From Candidatus Palauibacter poriticola (GTDB lineage: Bacteria > Gemmatimonadota > Gemmatimonadetes > Palauibacterales > Palauibacteraceae): a DNA stretch of 64,000 nt. Both the position numbers and the translations under genes were made by a program. The notes beneath the pieces are model-generated. The model saw only the letters and a list, made by a program, of their open reading frames with translations, was not told the DNA's origin and made no database searches. Each line of letters opens with the position of its first letter. Position 1 is the first letter of the stretch. The stretch lies in contig JAAXHJ010000076.1 of assembly GCA_012270965.1 (NCBI GenBank), forward strand, positions 1 through 64,000, read 5' to 3'. This document shows positions 7,544-16,489 of this stretch, in pieces.

Positions 7544-8710
7544 TCAGGTTTCCTTGAGGATGAGATGCTCCCGCCCCACGATTTCGACGCCGGCTCCCGC
7601 CTTGTGGGAGATCGCTTGGAGGACGAGCCGCGAATCGAGCGCGACGACGCCCCGTCCGACAAGCGGTCCGTCGAGCGCCCGAACCTCGACCACGTCGCCG
7701 CGCCGGAACGCGCCCTCCGCCCGCACGACGTCTGCGGCCCTCAGCGACTCGCCGCCCCGGAGACGCTCGGTGCCGCCCTCGGCCAGGACCAGCGTCCCGC
7801 GCGGGTGTGAACAGTACGCGATCCAGCGGCTGCGCGAGGAGAGGGCGGCGCGCGGGGGAATCCACGTTCCCTCCTCCTCGCCGGCCAAGACACGGTCGAG
7901 CGCGCCCGGATCGACCCCCGAGGCGATGACGGTGTGGCAGCCCCCGCGCGACGCGACACGGGCCGCCTCCAGCTTGCTCGCCATCCCGCCCCGGCCGAGC
8001 ACGGAGCGCCCGTCCACGTCGAGTCCGTGCTCATCGGGCCGGTCGATCCGGCCGACCAGACTCGCCTCCGGGTCGCGCCTGGGGTCGGCCGTCATGACCC
8101 CCGGCACGTCCGTGAGGAGCACGATCAGATCCGCCGCCAGCTCGCTCGCGACCAGCGCCCCCAGCCGGTCGTTGTCGTCGAAGATCGGCCGCTTGCCCGT
8201 CCCCCGGTACACCCGATCGTTCAGCGAGATGGCGTCGTTCTCGTTCACGACGGGGACCACGCCGAGCCGGAAGAGACTCTGGAGCGTCTCGTGCAGGTTC
8301 AGGTAACGCACCCGGTCGTCGAAGTCCGTCCACGTGATGAGGATCTGCGCACAGGTGACGCCGAGCCGGGCGAACCCCTGCTGGTAGAGTTCCATGAGCC
8401 GGCTCTGGCCGATCGCGGCGCACGTCTGCTTCAACTCGGCCGTCTCGGGCGGCTCGGGGAGCTGGAGGGCGACGCGTCCGAGGCCCACCGCGCCCGAAGT
8501 CACGATGAGGACCTCCCGGCCCTCCCGCCGCAGGCGGCTCGCACTCTCCACGACGCGGAAGAGGCGAGAGAGGGCGATCGTCCCATCGCCATGCGTGACG
8601 ACGCCCGTCCCCACCTTGAGGACGATCCGGCGGGCCGCCGCGATCGCCTCGCGCGTGACCGGCGGAACGGCGGTGCCCCGGGGGGTCGAGACTGGTTGGA
8701 GCTGGCTCAC
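7544..8710 (-). CDS. proB: Glutamate 5-kinase
   Basis: ProB phosphorylates glutamate to glutamyl-5-phosphate, the first and feedback-controlled step of proline synthesis. Residues about 20-270 are the amino-acid-kinase domain (IVLKVGTGVVT at the nucleotide site, LIVTSGAVGLG, VVNENDAIS, FDDNDRLGALVA, GRGGMASKLEAA). A C-terminal PUA domain follows (GTLVLAEGG to GREHLI). The frame runs upstream to 9088, but the extension has no family match. GTG at 8710 with a GAGG about ten bases ahead gives 388 residues; GTG at 8725 is an alternative. It lies upstream of proA on the same strand. Confidence 0.95.
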   Translation of the reverse strand: MSQLQPVSTPRGTAVPPVTREAIAAARRIVLKVGTGVVTHGDGTIALSRLFRVVESASRLRREGREVLIVTSGAVGLGRVALQLPEPPETAELKQTCAAIGQSRLMELYQQGFARLGVTCAQILITWTDFDDRVRYLNLHETLQSLFRLGVVPVVNENDAISLNDRVYRGTGKRPIFDDNDRLGALVASELAADLIVLLTDVPGVMTADPRRDPEASLVGRIDRPDEHGLDVDGRSVLGRGGMASKLEAARVASRGGCHTVIASGVDPGALDRVLAGEEEGTWIPPRAALSSRSRWIAYCSHPRGTLVLAEGGTERLRGGESLRAADVVRAEGAFRRGDVVEVRALDGPLVGRGVVALDSRLVLQAISHKAGAGVEIVGREHLILKET

Positions 8711-8988
8711 GTCGGAACGCCTCACAGCGAGACCGGGACCCGCAGCCGGCCACGGGGCCGGCGGAAGGCCACCAAAGGTACACGGGCACCCCCTCGGCAC
8801 CAGTCCCCGGGGCGGGCCGTTGCACACCACCCTCCGACGCGCGACGCTTCGGAGGCGGGAGCGGACGGGGCGGAGGGTCGCGGTGGAGGATCGCGGCGGG
8901 AGCGGGAACGGGAAGCGGCGATGCATCGCGGCGGGCGCGGGACGGGGCCACCTGCTGCGGCGGGGCTTCGGCGGAAGGCGGAATTCGG

Positions 8989-9903
8989 GTGCAGGTCCAC
9001 CTGATCGACGGGACGTACGAGTTGTTTCGGCACTTCTACGGCCTGCCCTCGGCGAAGAACGCCGGCGGGCACGAGGTGGGGGCGGCACGCGGGGTCGTGG
9101 CTTCGATGCTCGGCCTCGTCGAGGGCGGGGCCACGCACGTCGCGATCGCCACCGACCGCGTCATCGAGTCGTTCCGCAACGAGCTGTGGCCCGGCTACAA
9201 GGACGGCTCCGGCATCGATCCGGCCCTCTACTCTCAGTTCCCGCTCGTCGAGGAGGCGCTCGCTTCGGCGGGCTTCGTCGTGTGGCCGATGGTCGAGCAC
9301 GAGGCGGACGACGCCATGGCGGCGGGAGCAGCGGTGGCGGCGGCGGACTCCCGCGTGGAGCGAGTGATGATCTGCACGCCTGACAAGGACCTCGCGCAGT
9401 GCGTGGAGGGAGAGCGGGTCGTGCAGTTCGACCGCCGGCGGCGCCTACTGCGCGACGAGGCCGGCGTGATCGAGAAGTTCGGTGTCCGGCCGACGTCGAT
9501 CCCTGACTGGTTGGCGCTCGTCGGAGACTCGGCGGACGGCTTCCCCGGCATCCGAGGCTTCGGCGCGAAGACGGCCGCTGCGGTGCTCGCCCGCTACGGC
9601 CGGATCGAAGAGATCCCGTCGGACGGGAGGGACTGGGATGTCAGAGTCCGGGGCCCCGAACGGCTCGCCCGGACGCTGCGCGACGGACTGGACGCCGCGC
9701 TCCTCTTCCGCCGCCTCGCCACCCTTGTTCGTGAAGCTCCGGTGTCAGCGAGCGTCGACGACCTCGAGTGGACGGGCCCGCGCGACGACTTCGACCTCGT
9801 CGCGGCAATCCTTGACGCACCGGATCTCGCCCCGCGTGCCCACCGCGTCGCCGAAACGTGCGGAGCCAACCCGCTCGAACCCGGCGGACCCCATCGAGCA
9901 TAG
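8989..9903 (+). CDS. 5'-3' exonuclease (Pol I N-terminal / FEN type)
   Basis: This stand-alone 304-residue protein has the fold of the 5'-nuclease domain of DNA polymerase I, which removes RNA primers and flaps. The GTG at 8989 follows GGAAGGCGG. The metal-binding acidic positions are visible: D6 in HLIDGTYEL, D in AIATDR, the EADDAMA cluster, and CTPDKDLAQ. The helix-hairpin-helix DNA-binding part is LALVGDSADGFPGIRGFGAKTA. The C-terminal 100 residues are less conserved. No polymerase domain follows, so this is the short version found as a separate gene in many bacteria. It is divergent from proB, with a 278-bp gap that carries no recognised gene. Confidence 0.88.
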   Translation: MQVHLIDGTYELFRHFYGLPSAKNAGGHEVGAARGVVASMLGLVEGGATHVAIATDRVIESFRNELWPGYKDGSGIDPALYSQFPLVEEALASAGFVVWPMVEHEADDAMAAGAAVAAADSRVERVMICTPDKDLAQCVEGERVVQFDRRRRLLRDEAGVIEKFGVRPTSIPDWLALVGDSADGFPGIRGFGAKTAAAVLARYGRIEEIPSDGRDWDVRVRGPERLARTLRDGLDAALLFRRLATLVREAPVSASVDDLEWTGPRDDFDLVAAILDAPDLAPRAHRVAETCGANPLEPGGPHRA

Positions 9904-9905
9904 CC

Positions 9906-10600
9906 TCATCCTGGCGGGAATTCGGTAAGCGGCTCGACGATCACCGCCGGACATCCCCTTCCTCTCCCGGACGGATGTCTCACGACGTAGGCCTGAGGTA
10001 CGCGACACGCCTCGATGATCTCCTCCAACGTAGATCTGAACTCGGAGCCTTGGAACACGACGACATCGGGCTTGAGGATGCGCACCTCGGCCTGTAACGG
10101 CTCGACCTCAGCGGCGCGGTCGAGAAAGGATCCGGCCGTCCGCTCCGCTTTTCCTCTCCTTACCCTGCACGACCCATTTGTAGAAGGTCGTCAGCGCGAT
10201 GCGCGAAAGGGGGTTCGTCGAGGGCAACTTGCGTTCGGGCGGCTTCTTATCGTCCTCCTCCTTGAGGATCCGCTAGCAGGTTGTCGTTCTTGAACGTCGC
10301 CCACTCGTCGTACGGACCGGCGTACTTGACCGCCGTGAAGTACGTCCCCGCGCACTTGAGCGCCGTGAAGTACGTGCCCGCGATGTGCGTGTTGTACTCT
10401 GCCGGGGGCGTGCATTCGATGCTCCTGCGCCGGCATTCGAAGGACTGGATGCGGTCGGGCGTCTCGGCGGAGCCGATGTCCAAGCTCACGACGAGCAACT
10501 TGGGATAGCCGTTCTCGCCGTACCTAGAGCCGATGTACGGGTAGGTGGCGAACTTCCGGTCGGCGGGGCGGCAACGGGAGGAGGCACCGCAGCTCCCGTA
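9906..10600 (-). pseudogene. Decayed gene, possibly uracil-DNA-glycosylase-like
   Basis: A coherent protein can be read on the minus strand only by joining three frames. The N-terminal part contains KFATYPYIGSRYGENGYPKL then LLVVSLDIGS. The middle, after a shift near 10270, contains ILKEEDDKKPPERKLP and NPLSRIALTTFYKWVVQG. The C-terminal part, after a second shift near 10125, contains AEVRILKPDVVVFQGSEFRS and YVVRHPSG, ending at the TGA at 9906-9908. The ILKPDVVVFQG and late HPS stretches recall the uracil-DNA-glycosylase superfamily, but I cannot confirm this. A 30-bp tandem duplication (10321-10380) repeats AGTYFTA within the reading. Two frameshifts plus the duplication indicate an inactivated gene; no complete copy is in the window. 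Confidence 0.55.
10321..10380. repeat. 30-bp tandem duplication inside the decayed gene
   Basis: Two adjacent 30-bp units (10321-10350, 10351-10380) differ at a few positions only. The duplication keeps the frame and repeats ten codons of the decayed gene, so it happened within coding DNA. Confidence 0.8.
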
Positions 10601-10645
10601 CTGCAGGCGAGACGGACCTGTTCGGGTGGCTCCTAGTGTCGCCCC

Positions 10646-12205
10646 CTAGTCCGTGATCGGGGGGACGGCCTCCATCAGCAGGGCGATCGCGGCGTTCAGG
10701 TTGCGGCCGCCGGGGCCGGCACCCGTGTACTTGCCGAGGCGCGTGATGACGAGGCCGCGCGCGGGGATGAACACCGTGTATTGCCCGCCGGCGCCCGCGA
10801 AGGCGCCGTAGTCGTCCTCGATCGGGAAGCCGAGGTCCTTCCACACGAAGCCGCCGCCATACGTCGGGCGACCGTCGGCGATCCAAGCCGGGGCGACCTC
10901 CATCGCGTAGTCGACGTAGCCCTCGGGGAGGATGCGCTCGCCCTCCCACACGCCGTCCTGGAGGTAGAGGTTGCCGAGCCGCGCCCAGTCTCGGGCCGAG
11001 CCGAATTCGTAGCCCTGCGTGAGGAAGTTCCCGTTCGGGTCCGTCTCCATGACGAAGTTCCGGATCCCGAGCTTGTCGAACAGGTTGCGCTGTGGGAAGG
11101 CGTGATAGTCCTCGCCGCGCCCCTCCACGCCGAGGCGGATCAGGTAGTTCGTGAGCGCGGGGTCGGTGTTCCGGTATCGTCCCACGGTGTTCGGCTCCCA
11201 CTGCTGCGGGCGGGTGGCGGCCCACTGGAAGGCGTTCTCCCCGGTGTAGAGGTAGAGGTGGTCGGGATACCCCATCTCTTCCGTATAATCCGGGTCCTGC
11301 GGCGCGACGATCCGGATCCCGCTCGACATGCGCATGATGTCGGCGATGCGGATGTTCCTCCTCGCATCATCCTCCCACTCCGGGATCGGAGCGCGCTGCC
11401 ACAGACTGTACACGCCCTGCTGGATGAGGACGGCCATCAGCGTCCCGGTGAGCGACTTCCCCTTCGACCAGCTCTCGAACGGCGTGTGCATGTCGACGCC
11501 CGGGCCGTATCCCTCGCCGATGATCCGGCCCTTGTAGGTGACGACGAAGCCGAGCGTCATCCCCTCCTGGTCCATCGCGATTTCGACCGCATCCCGGACC
11601 TTGTCCATGTCGATCTCGGGCGGGTACGGCTCGTCCGGGAGCACGTCCCCCATGGGCCAGGGCGTCGTGGCGGGGTCCGGCGTGTTCGGCTCGACGACGG
11701 AGGGCGTGAAGTAGATCGAGTCGCGGCCCAGCGGGTGCGCAACGCAGCCCTGGCTGCCGTACAGCTTGGCCGTGCGCGTGATCCCGGAGCCGAGGGTGAG
11801 GTTCACCGTCTGCGCCTCCATGTCCACGACCGTGTCGACGACCGCGCCGCGGTGCTGGAAGGGCGCGGTGAAGCCGCCCACGTTCGCGGCCGCGTCGCGC
11901 CAGTCGAGACCGGTGATGAAGGTCCCGGAACAGAGCGTCTTCGCGAAACCAGCCGTGTGGTGCACGATGGGCTCGCCCGGGGGCGGATCCCACTCGGTCG
12001 GAAGCTCGAGCGACTCCCCGCGCGCGATCAAGCGCTCCATGAGGCTCTCGCCGGAGGCTTCGTCGCCGGAGGCTTCGTCGCCGCCGGCCTCGCCGCCGCC
12101 AGCCTCGGCGCCGTCCTCCGGCGCACAGGCCAGTAGGCCCAACAGGGAGAGGGAAAGCACACGACAGAGGTGCGTCACGAACGTTCGATCAAGGGCGCGG
12201 CGCAT
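10646..12205 (-). CDS. Serine hydrolase, beta-lactamase/class-C type, lipoprotein
   Basis: This 519-residue protein belongs to the beta-lactamase-like serine hydrolases (penicillin-binding-protein fold), which include peptidases and esterases. A lipoprotein signal ends in GLLAC (C27). It is followed by an acidic linker with a repeated GDEAS unit. An N-terminal extension of about 140 residues precedes the catalytic domain. The catalytic SxxK is in FESWSKGKS near residue 245, and the YxN-type tyrosine is in GRYRNTD near 342. The C-terminal part (GGFVWKDLG, FAGAGGQYTVFIPARGLVI) completes the fold. It is probably anchored in the envelope. The substrate cannot be told; a beta-lactamase role is not implied. 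GGAGG lies just upstream of the ATG. Confidence 0.88.
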   Translation of the reverse strand: MRRALDRTFVTHLCRVLSLSLLGLLACAPEDGAEAGGGEAGGDEASGDEASGESLMERLIARGESLELPTEWDPPPGEPIVHHTAGFAKTLCSGTFITGLDWRDAAANVGGFTAPFQHRGAVVDTVVDMEAQTVNLTLGSGITRTAKLYGSQGCVAHPLGRDSIYFTPSVVEPNTPDPATTPWPMGDVLPDEPYPPEIDMDKVRDAVEIAMDQEGMTLGFVVTYKGRIIGEGYGPGVDMHTPFESWSKGKSLTGTLMAVLIQQGVYSLWQRAPIPEWEDDARRNIRIADIMRMSSGIRIVAPQDPDYTEEMGYPDHLYLYTGENAFQWAATRPQQWEPNTVGRYRNTDPALTNYLIRLGVEGRGEDYHAFPQRNLFDKLGIRNFVMETDPNGNFLTQGYEFGSARDWARLGNLYLQDGVWEGERILPEGYVDYAMEVAPAWIADGRPTYGGGFVWKDLGFPIEDDYGAFAGAGGQYTVFIPARGLVITRLGKYTGAGPGGRNLNAAIALLMEAVPPITD

Positions 12206-12580
12206 CGAGATCCTCCGGTCATCCAGGTACGGTCGGGGTCCAGGCGCCCGGCCTCGGGCTCCGAGTCACGGACGTCGGGTGGAACGTGGTCAGAGCGACC
12301 GCGCGTGACAAGCAGTGGACGAGAATCGCATCACCCTCCCAGCAGCCATCCGAGCAGCGCCGACGGAACCGCGGACAGATCCGGATCGCTCATGTCCAGC
12401 GCCGCCCTCGTGGCGACGAGGCCGCGCCACGGAGACGCTTTCAGCGTGGGTGCCGTCCGCCTCCATCGGTCTCCGCCCACATACTTCGACTCGATAGCGA
12501 GACCTCCGAAGCCGGGATACCAAATCCGGCAAGCTATGCCAGCTGCGTGTGCGGGACGTTCCCGCTGGAACGTTGCCCTA
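12206..12580. other. Intergenic region, nothing recognised
   Basis: 375 bp upstream of the serine hydrolase and downstream of the next propeller gene, both on the minus strand. Short frames here have no family resemblance. It presumably holds the promoter of the serine hydrolase, but no convincing -35/-10 pair stands out. Confidence 0.4.
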
Positions 12581-13834
12581 TCAGTTCCTCGTCAGCCGCA
12601 GGACCTGGGGATGCTGAACGTCGAGCGCATCCTCCCGTACCCCGAGCACGGCGTCCATGGTGATTCCCGCCACGCGGAAGCGGGCCGGCATCTCGACGAT
12701 CCCGAGCCAGGTTCCATTGGCGTCCAGCACCAGCCACTCCTCCGGCTGGTCCTGCTCGGTTTCTCCCCGGTGAAGTTCCAGCCAGACCGCTCCCGAGGGG
12801 TCGACGAGGATGTCGGTGAAGGCGGGTCGCGTGTCCGAAGCGGGAGCGGCTTCGAAGGGCCCCCTCAACGGGTGTCCGGGCGTGAATCCGTCGAGCACGA
12901 AATCCCGCTCGGAGGCGATGCGGGCGTCGCTCAGGTCCAAGGGATAGTCGGGGATTCGCAGGATGCGCACGATGTTTCCTGACAAGTCCAGTTCCTCCAG
13001 CTGCATCGTGTCGGAGGAACCCCGCAGAATGTGCCCGCGCCGGGCGGCCACGTGAGATTGTTTGCCGAAAAAGTGCGGCGCGGTCCCAACGTACGAGCCG
13101 TCGCGGACGAATACGTACACCTCTGCTCCCCGCATGTCGCCGACGCTGTCGATCCGGGTCCCCTCCAGATCTAGGAGCACGAGAGGTTCAGGACGCCGAA
13201 CCCGCCCGGCAAGGCCATCCATCGGCAACACCGGCCGCGATACCTCCGGCAGGATCCGGCCCCCGTCGAGGTAGTGCAGGTCGATCGCCCAGGGATCGAT
13301 GTCGAAGGTCCCGACCACCGCCAGATTGTGGGCGACCACGGTGACGCGTCCGCGAGCGAGGGCCAGCAGGGTGTCGCCCGCGTTCTCGATCCGCCGCAGG
13401 CTTCTGAATTCGCCGGGACCGTCGCCCCTCCCGCCGAACGACCCCAGGAACTCGCCGGCTGCGGAGAACACCCGCACTTCCTGCGAGCTCCCGTCGGCAA
13501 TCACGAGTGACCCGTCCGGGCGTTGCTTCATGTCGCGGAGCCGATGGAACTCGTGGCGGGGGCCATTGCCCGAGAGCGTGAGGTCGACGAGCGGATCCGG
13601 GTCGATGCTCCAGCGACTCGAGTCGCCCCAGAGCGGCCGCGTAGCCTCGACGATCTCGATGCCGGCGCTGTCGCGCTGGACGACGAGGGGCGGGCCGGCT
13701 TCGCTGATCTGGCAGGCTGGCAGAAAGGGCAGGACGGGGAGGAGGAGCGACCGGACCACGGTTTCCAGGCTCCCAACCCGACATTCGCTGACCTGCTCGC
13801 TTCCAGCCGTCGCAAGGCCGTAGCTCGCTTGCAT
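12581..13834 (-). CDS. 6-bladed beta-propeller protein, probable lipoprotein
   Basis: The protein belongs to the secreted 6-bladed beta-propeller group common in Bacteroidota and Gemmatimonadota; no reaction is known for it. After a hydrophobic segment ending LPFLPAC come blades with the family hallmark GGRGDGPGEFRSLRRIE (about residue 135), plus repeated strand patterns such as RVFSAAGEFLGSFG and LVLDANGTWLGIV. The ATG at 13834 has GGAGG six bases upstream and is preferred over the ATG at 13840. A GTG at 13758 would give a more normal signal peptide and is an alternative. It lies just downstream of the S9 peptidase on the same strand. A second gene of this type lies at 47274-48519. Confidence 0.8.
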   Translation of the reverse strand: MQASYGLATAGSEQVSECRVGSLETVVRSLLLPVLPFLPACQISEAGPPLVVQRDSAGIEIVEATRPLWGDSSRWSIDPDPLVDLTLSGNGPRHEFHRLRDMKQRPDGSLVIADGSSQEVRVFSAAGEFLGSFGGRGDGPGEFRSLRRIENAGDTLLALARGRVTVVAHNLAVVGTFDIDPWAIDLHYLDGGRILPEVSRPVLPMDGLAGRVRRPEPLVLLDLEGTRIDSVGDMRGAEVYVFVRDGSYVGTAPHFFGKQSHVAARRGHILRGSSDTMQLEELDLSGNIVRILRIPDYPLDLSDARIASERDFVLDGFTPGHPLRGPFEAAPASDTRPAFTDILVDPSGAVWLELHRGETEQDQPEEWLVLDANGTWLGIVEMPARFRVAGITMDAVLGVREDALDVQHPQVLRLTRN

Positions 13835-13913
13835 ACGCATCCTCCGGCGTGAGGCCGGACGCATGGACGAACCGACGAGCACCCCCAACTGACGCGCGTC
13901 GTTTAGCAGCCCA

Positions 13914-16277
13914 CTAGGGCTGGACGATCCGGTAGTCGACCGGCGGCTCGGCGCCCATGAGGTGCTCGATGAAGTAGTCCCAGGTGCGCCGGATGAGGTA
14001 CGGTTCGCGCGCGTAGCCGTGGTTCCGGTTCGGGAAGACGAGCATGTCAAACGTCTTGTTCGCCTCGATGAGGGCGTCGGCCACGAGCAGCGTCATGTTC
14101 GGGTGCACGTTGTCATCCAGCGACCCGTAGTGGAGCAGGAGCTTCCCCTTGAGGTTCGAGGCGATGTTCTGGTTCGCCTGCGAATCGAAGCTGTCCGTCC
14201 CGTCCGGGTTCCGTTCGAGGAGCCCGTGGTACTTCTCCCCCCACGGGAAGTGGTATCCGCGCTGATCGTGATTCCCCGCTCCCGAAACGGCAACCCTGAA
14301 GAAATCCGGGAAGGTCAGGATGGCGTCGGTCGAGGAGAAGCCGCCCCCGGAGTGGCCGAAGATCCCCACCCGCTCGATGTCAATGGGATAGCGGAGGGCG
14401 AGCGCCTTGAGCGCCGAGACGTGATCCGGGATCCCGTTGTCCCGCATGTTGCCGTAATAGCTCTCGTGGAAGGCCTTGGAACGGTACGGCGTGCCCATGG
14501 CGTCGACCGCGAAGGTGATGAAGCCGAGCTGGGCGAGCGCGTGGCCCTGGCCCCGCGGACCGGAGGTGAAGCCGGGCGTGCGGATGGGGCCGATCTGCGG
14601 ACCGGGGTAGACGTAGTCGATGACGGGATAGACGGTCCCCTCCTCCAGGTTCGGGGGGAGCCAGAGGTAGCCGTACACGTTGGTCACCCCGTCGCGCGCC
14701 TTCGCGGAGAAGCGCAGCGGGGGCTCCCAGCCGGCCTCGAGGAGCGGCGAGATGTCGCCCTGCTCGACCGTCATCACGGCGCGTCCGGCGGCGTCCCTGA
14801 GGACGGTGACCGGGGCCGTCGAGCGCGTGGAATACGTGTCCACAAAGTAGCGGCCGTCGGGTGAGGCGGAGACCTCGTGGTGTGCATCCTCCGGGGAGAG
14901 GAGCGTCACCGCGCCACCGTCGAGCGACGCCCGGTAGAGGTGATGCCGGTACGGATCGCGTCCGGGCTCGCGCCCCACGCCGGTGAAGTAGACCTGCCCT
15001 GCGGCCTCATCGACCGCGAGAAGTTGGACAACGAGCCAGGAGCCCTGCGTGATCCGGTGCTTCATCGCTCCGGTGGCGAGGTCGTGCAGGTAGAGGTGGC
15101 CCCAGCCCTCGCGCTCGGAGAACCAGATGAACTCGGTCCCGTTGTCGAGCACGCGCCAGTTGTAGGGCGTGCGGAGCTGGTTCAGCTCCACCCAGGTGTC
15201 GCCGCTCTCGACGATGACCTTTCTGGTCGCGCCCGTCGAGGCGTCGACCTCGACGAGCGTCTGGTTCCTGAAGTCGCGCGAATGGTGCGAGAAGTAGACG
15301 CGGGCGCCGTCCGGGGTCCATTGGGCGGCGTGCCAAGTCGTGTCCGCGCCGCCGAAGTATCCGACGACCGGGTCGTAGTCGGCCCGCACCTGGGCTCCGG
15401 TCTCGGCGTCGAAGATGTGGAGCTGCCAGGTGGGGATGATGGAGTCGCCGGGGAGCGCGTAGCGGTAGCTGTGGAGAATCGGGCGCCCGGTGGCGGCCTC
15501 GAGCAGATGAAGATCCTCGACATCCCGCTCGTCGTAGCGGTGGGTCGCGATCCGGCGGCCGTCGGGGGACCACTCGGCCACCGGGGGCGGCTTGAACTCC
15601 CGGCGGCGGTTCGTGATCTCCTGGCAGCAGCCCTCCGGCGCGACGCCGTAGCCCCAGTGCGGCTCTCCGTCCGTCGAGAGTTGGCGCTCCTCGCCGGAGT
15701 TCATGTCGCGCACCCACAGGTTCTCGTCGCGCGAGAAGACGGCGAGCGCGCCGCCGGGGGAATCGATCTCGTGCGTCGCCCGCGCGACCGAGTCCGGGCC
15801 GGCGCAGCGGTAGGCGCCGATGTCGCAGTCCCAGCGCTCGTGGGTGTCGGTCCAGAAGCGGATCCCGCCGGACGCGTTGAACTCGAACTCGTCGAAGGGG
15901 AGAGCCGTCGCCTCGTGGCTCTCGTCGGAAGCCTCGGAGAGGGCGGCGGCGAGCCGGTCGTGGTCGAAGGCGGGTCGGCGGGTGCGGGCCGCGGCATCGA
16001 TCATGATGAACTCGTGGCCGCCGAACACCTGGTTGCGGTACCAGAAGCGGTTCGCATCGACCCAGCGGGGGTTCACCGTGACGCCCGACGTGAGCTTCTC
16101 CGCGTGCCAAGGCAGGAACTGTTCGGCGCGCGCGTACTCGCTCGCGCTCACGGATGCCGGCTGGTAGGGCCGGGACTGGGCCACGGCTCCCGGCGGCGGC
16201 GCGGCGAGCGCGAGGACGGAGAGCGCGAGAACGGGGCGCACGACGGGTGACGGGCGGTGCATGGAGAGGCGTGTCAC
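13914..16277 (-). CDS. S9 family peptidase, DPP-IV type, secreted
   Basis: This is a prolyl-oligopeptidase-family serine protease of the dipeptidyl-peptidase-IV subgroup, which removes dipeptides after proline or alanine. From the GTG at 16277 (GGAGG five bases ahead) the protein is 787 residues with a signal peptide ending near GAVAQ, so it is exported. Residues about 110-510 are the DPP-IV N-terminal beta-propeller (repeats with WSPDGRRIATH, WTPDGARVYFSHH). The C-terminal hydrolase carries the nucleophile in GIFGHSGGGFS (near 641), Asp in GSLDDNVHP (near 720) and His in NRNHGYA (near 750). All three catalytic residues are present. The longer frame to 16364 adds no signal peptide. It probably feeds peptide scavenging. 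Confidence 0.94.
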   Translation of the reverse strand: MTRLSMHRPSPVVRPVLALSVLALAAPPPGAVAQSRPYQPASVSASEYARAEQFLPWHAEKLTSGVTVNPRWVDANRFWYRNQVFGGHEFIMIDAAARTRRPAFDHDRLAAALSEASDESHEATALPFDEFEFNASGGIRFWTDTHERWDCDIGAYRCAGPDSVARATHEIDSPGGALAVFSRDENLWVRDMNSGEERQLSTDGEPHWGYGVAPEGCCQEITNRRREFKPPPVAEWSPDGRRIATHRYDERDVEDLHLLEAATGRPILHSYRYALPGDSIIPTWQLHIFDAETGAQVRADYDPVVGYFGGADTTWHAAQWTPDGARVYFSHHSRDFRNQTLVEVDASTGATRKVIVESGDTWVELNQLRTPYNWRVLDNGTEFIWFSEREGWGHLYLHDLATGAMKHRITQGSWLVVQLLAVDEAAGQVYFTGVGREPGRDPYRHHLYRASLDGGAVTLLSPEDAHHEVSASPDGRYFVDTYSTRSTAPVTVLRDAAGRAVMTVEQGDISPLLEAGWEPPLRFSAKARDGVTNVYGYLWLPPNLEEGTVYPVIDYVYPGPQIGPIRTPGFTSGPRGQGHALAQLGFITFAVDAMGTPYRSKAFHESYYGNMRDNGIPDHVSALKALALRYPIDIERVGIFGHSGGGFSSTDAILTFPDFFRVAVSGAGNHDQRGYHFPWGEKYHGLLERNPDGTDSFDSQANQNIASNLKGKLLLHYGSLDDNVHPNMTLLVADALIEANKTFDMLVFPNRNHGYAREPYLIRRTWDYFIEHLMGAEPPVDYRIVQP

Positions 16278-16489
16278 GGGATCCTCCTGGGTTGCGGGAC
16301 CGGCAGCCCCCGGCCAGAGCCCTGCCGCGTTCGAGCGGCGATGCATCTCGCGGATTCCCGCCACGGACTGCCGAAAGAGAATAGACCGAAGCGTTCGCCG
16401 GCCGGTAGGGCCGCAAGGGTCGCCGCGCCGTTGCGGAGGCGAACGAAGCGGCGCTAGGGTGCCCGCCGACCCGATCCGAGGAGTTTCTC

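Noticed and set aside
6355-7557. A 400-codon plus-strand frame opposite proA
   Set aside because: Shadow of proA, whose catalytic cysteine region and length are unambiguous.
10646-12205. The serine hydrolase as an antibiotic-resistance beta-lactamase
   Set aside because: Fold and SxxK motif are shared by esterases and peptidases; the N-terminal extension and lipoprotein form do not fit a typical class C enzyme.
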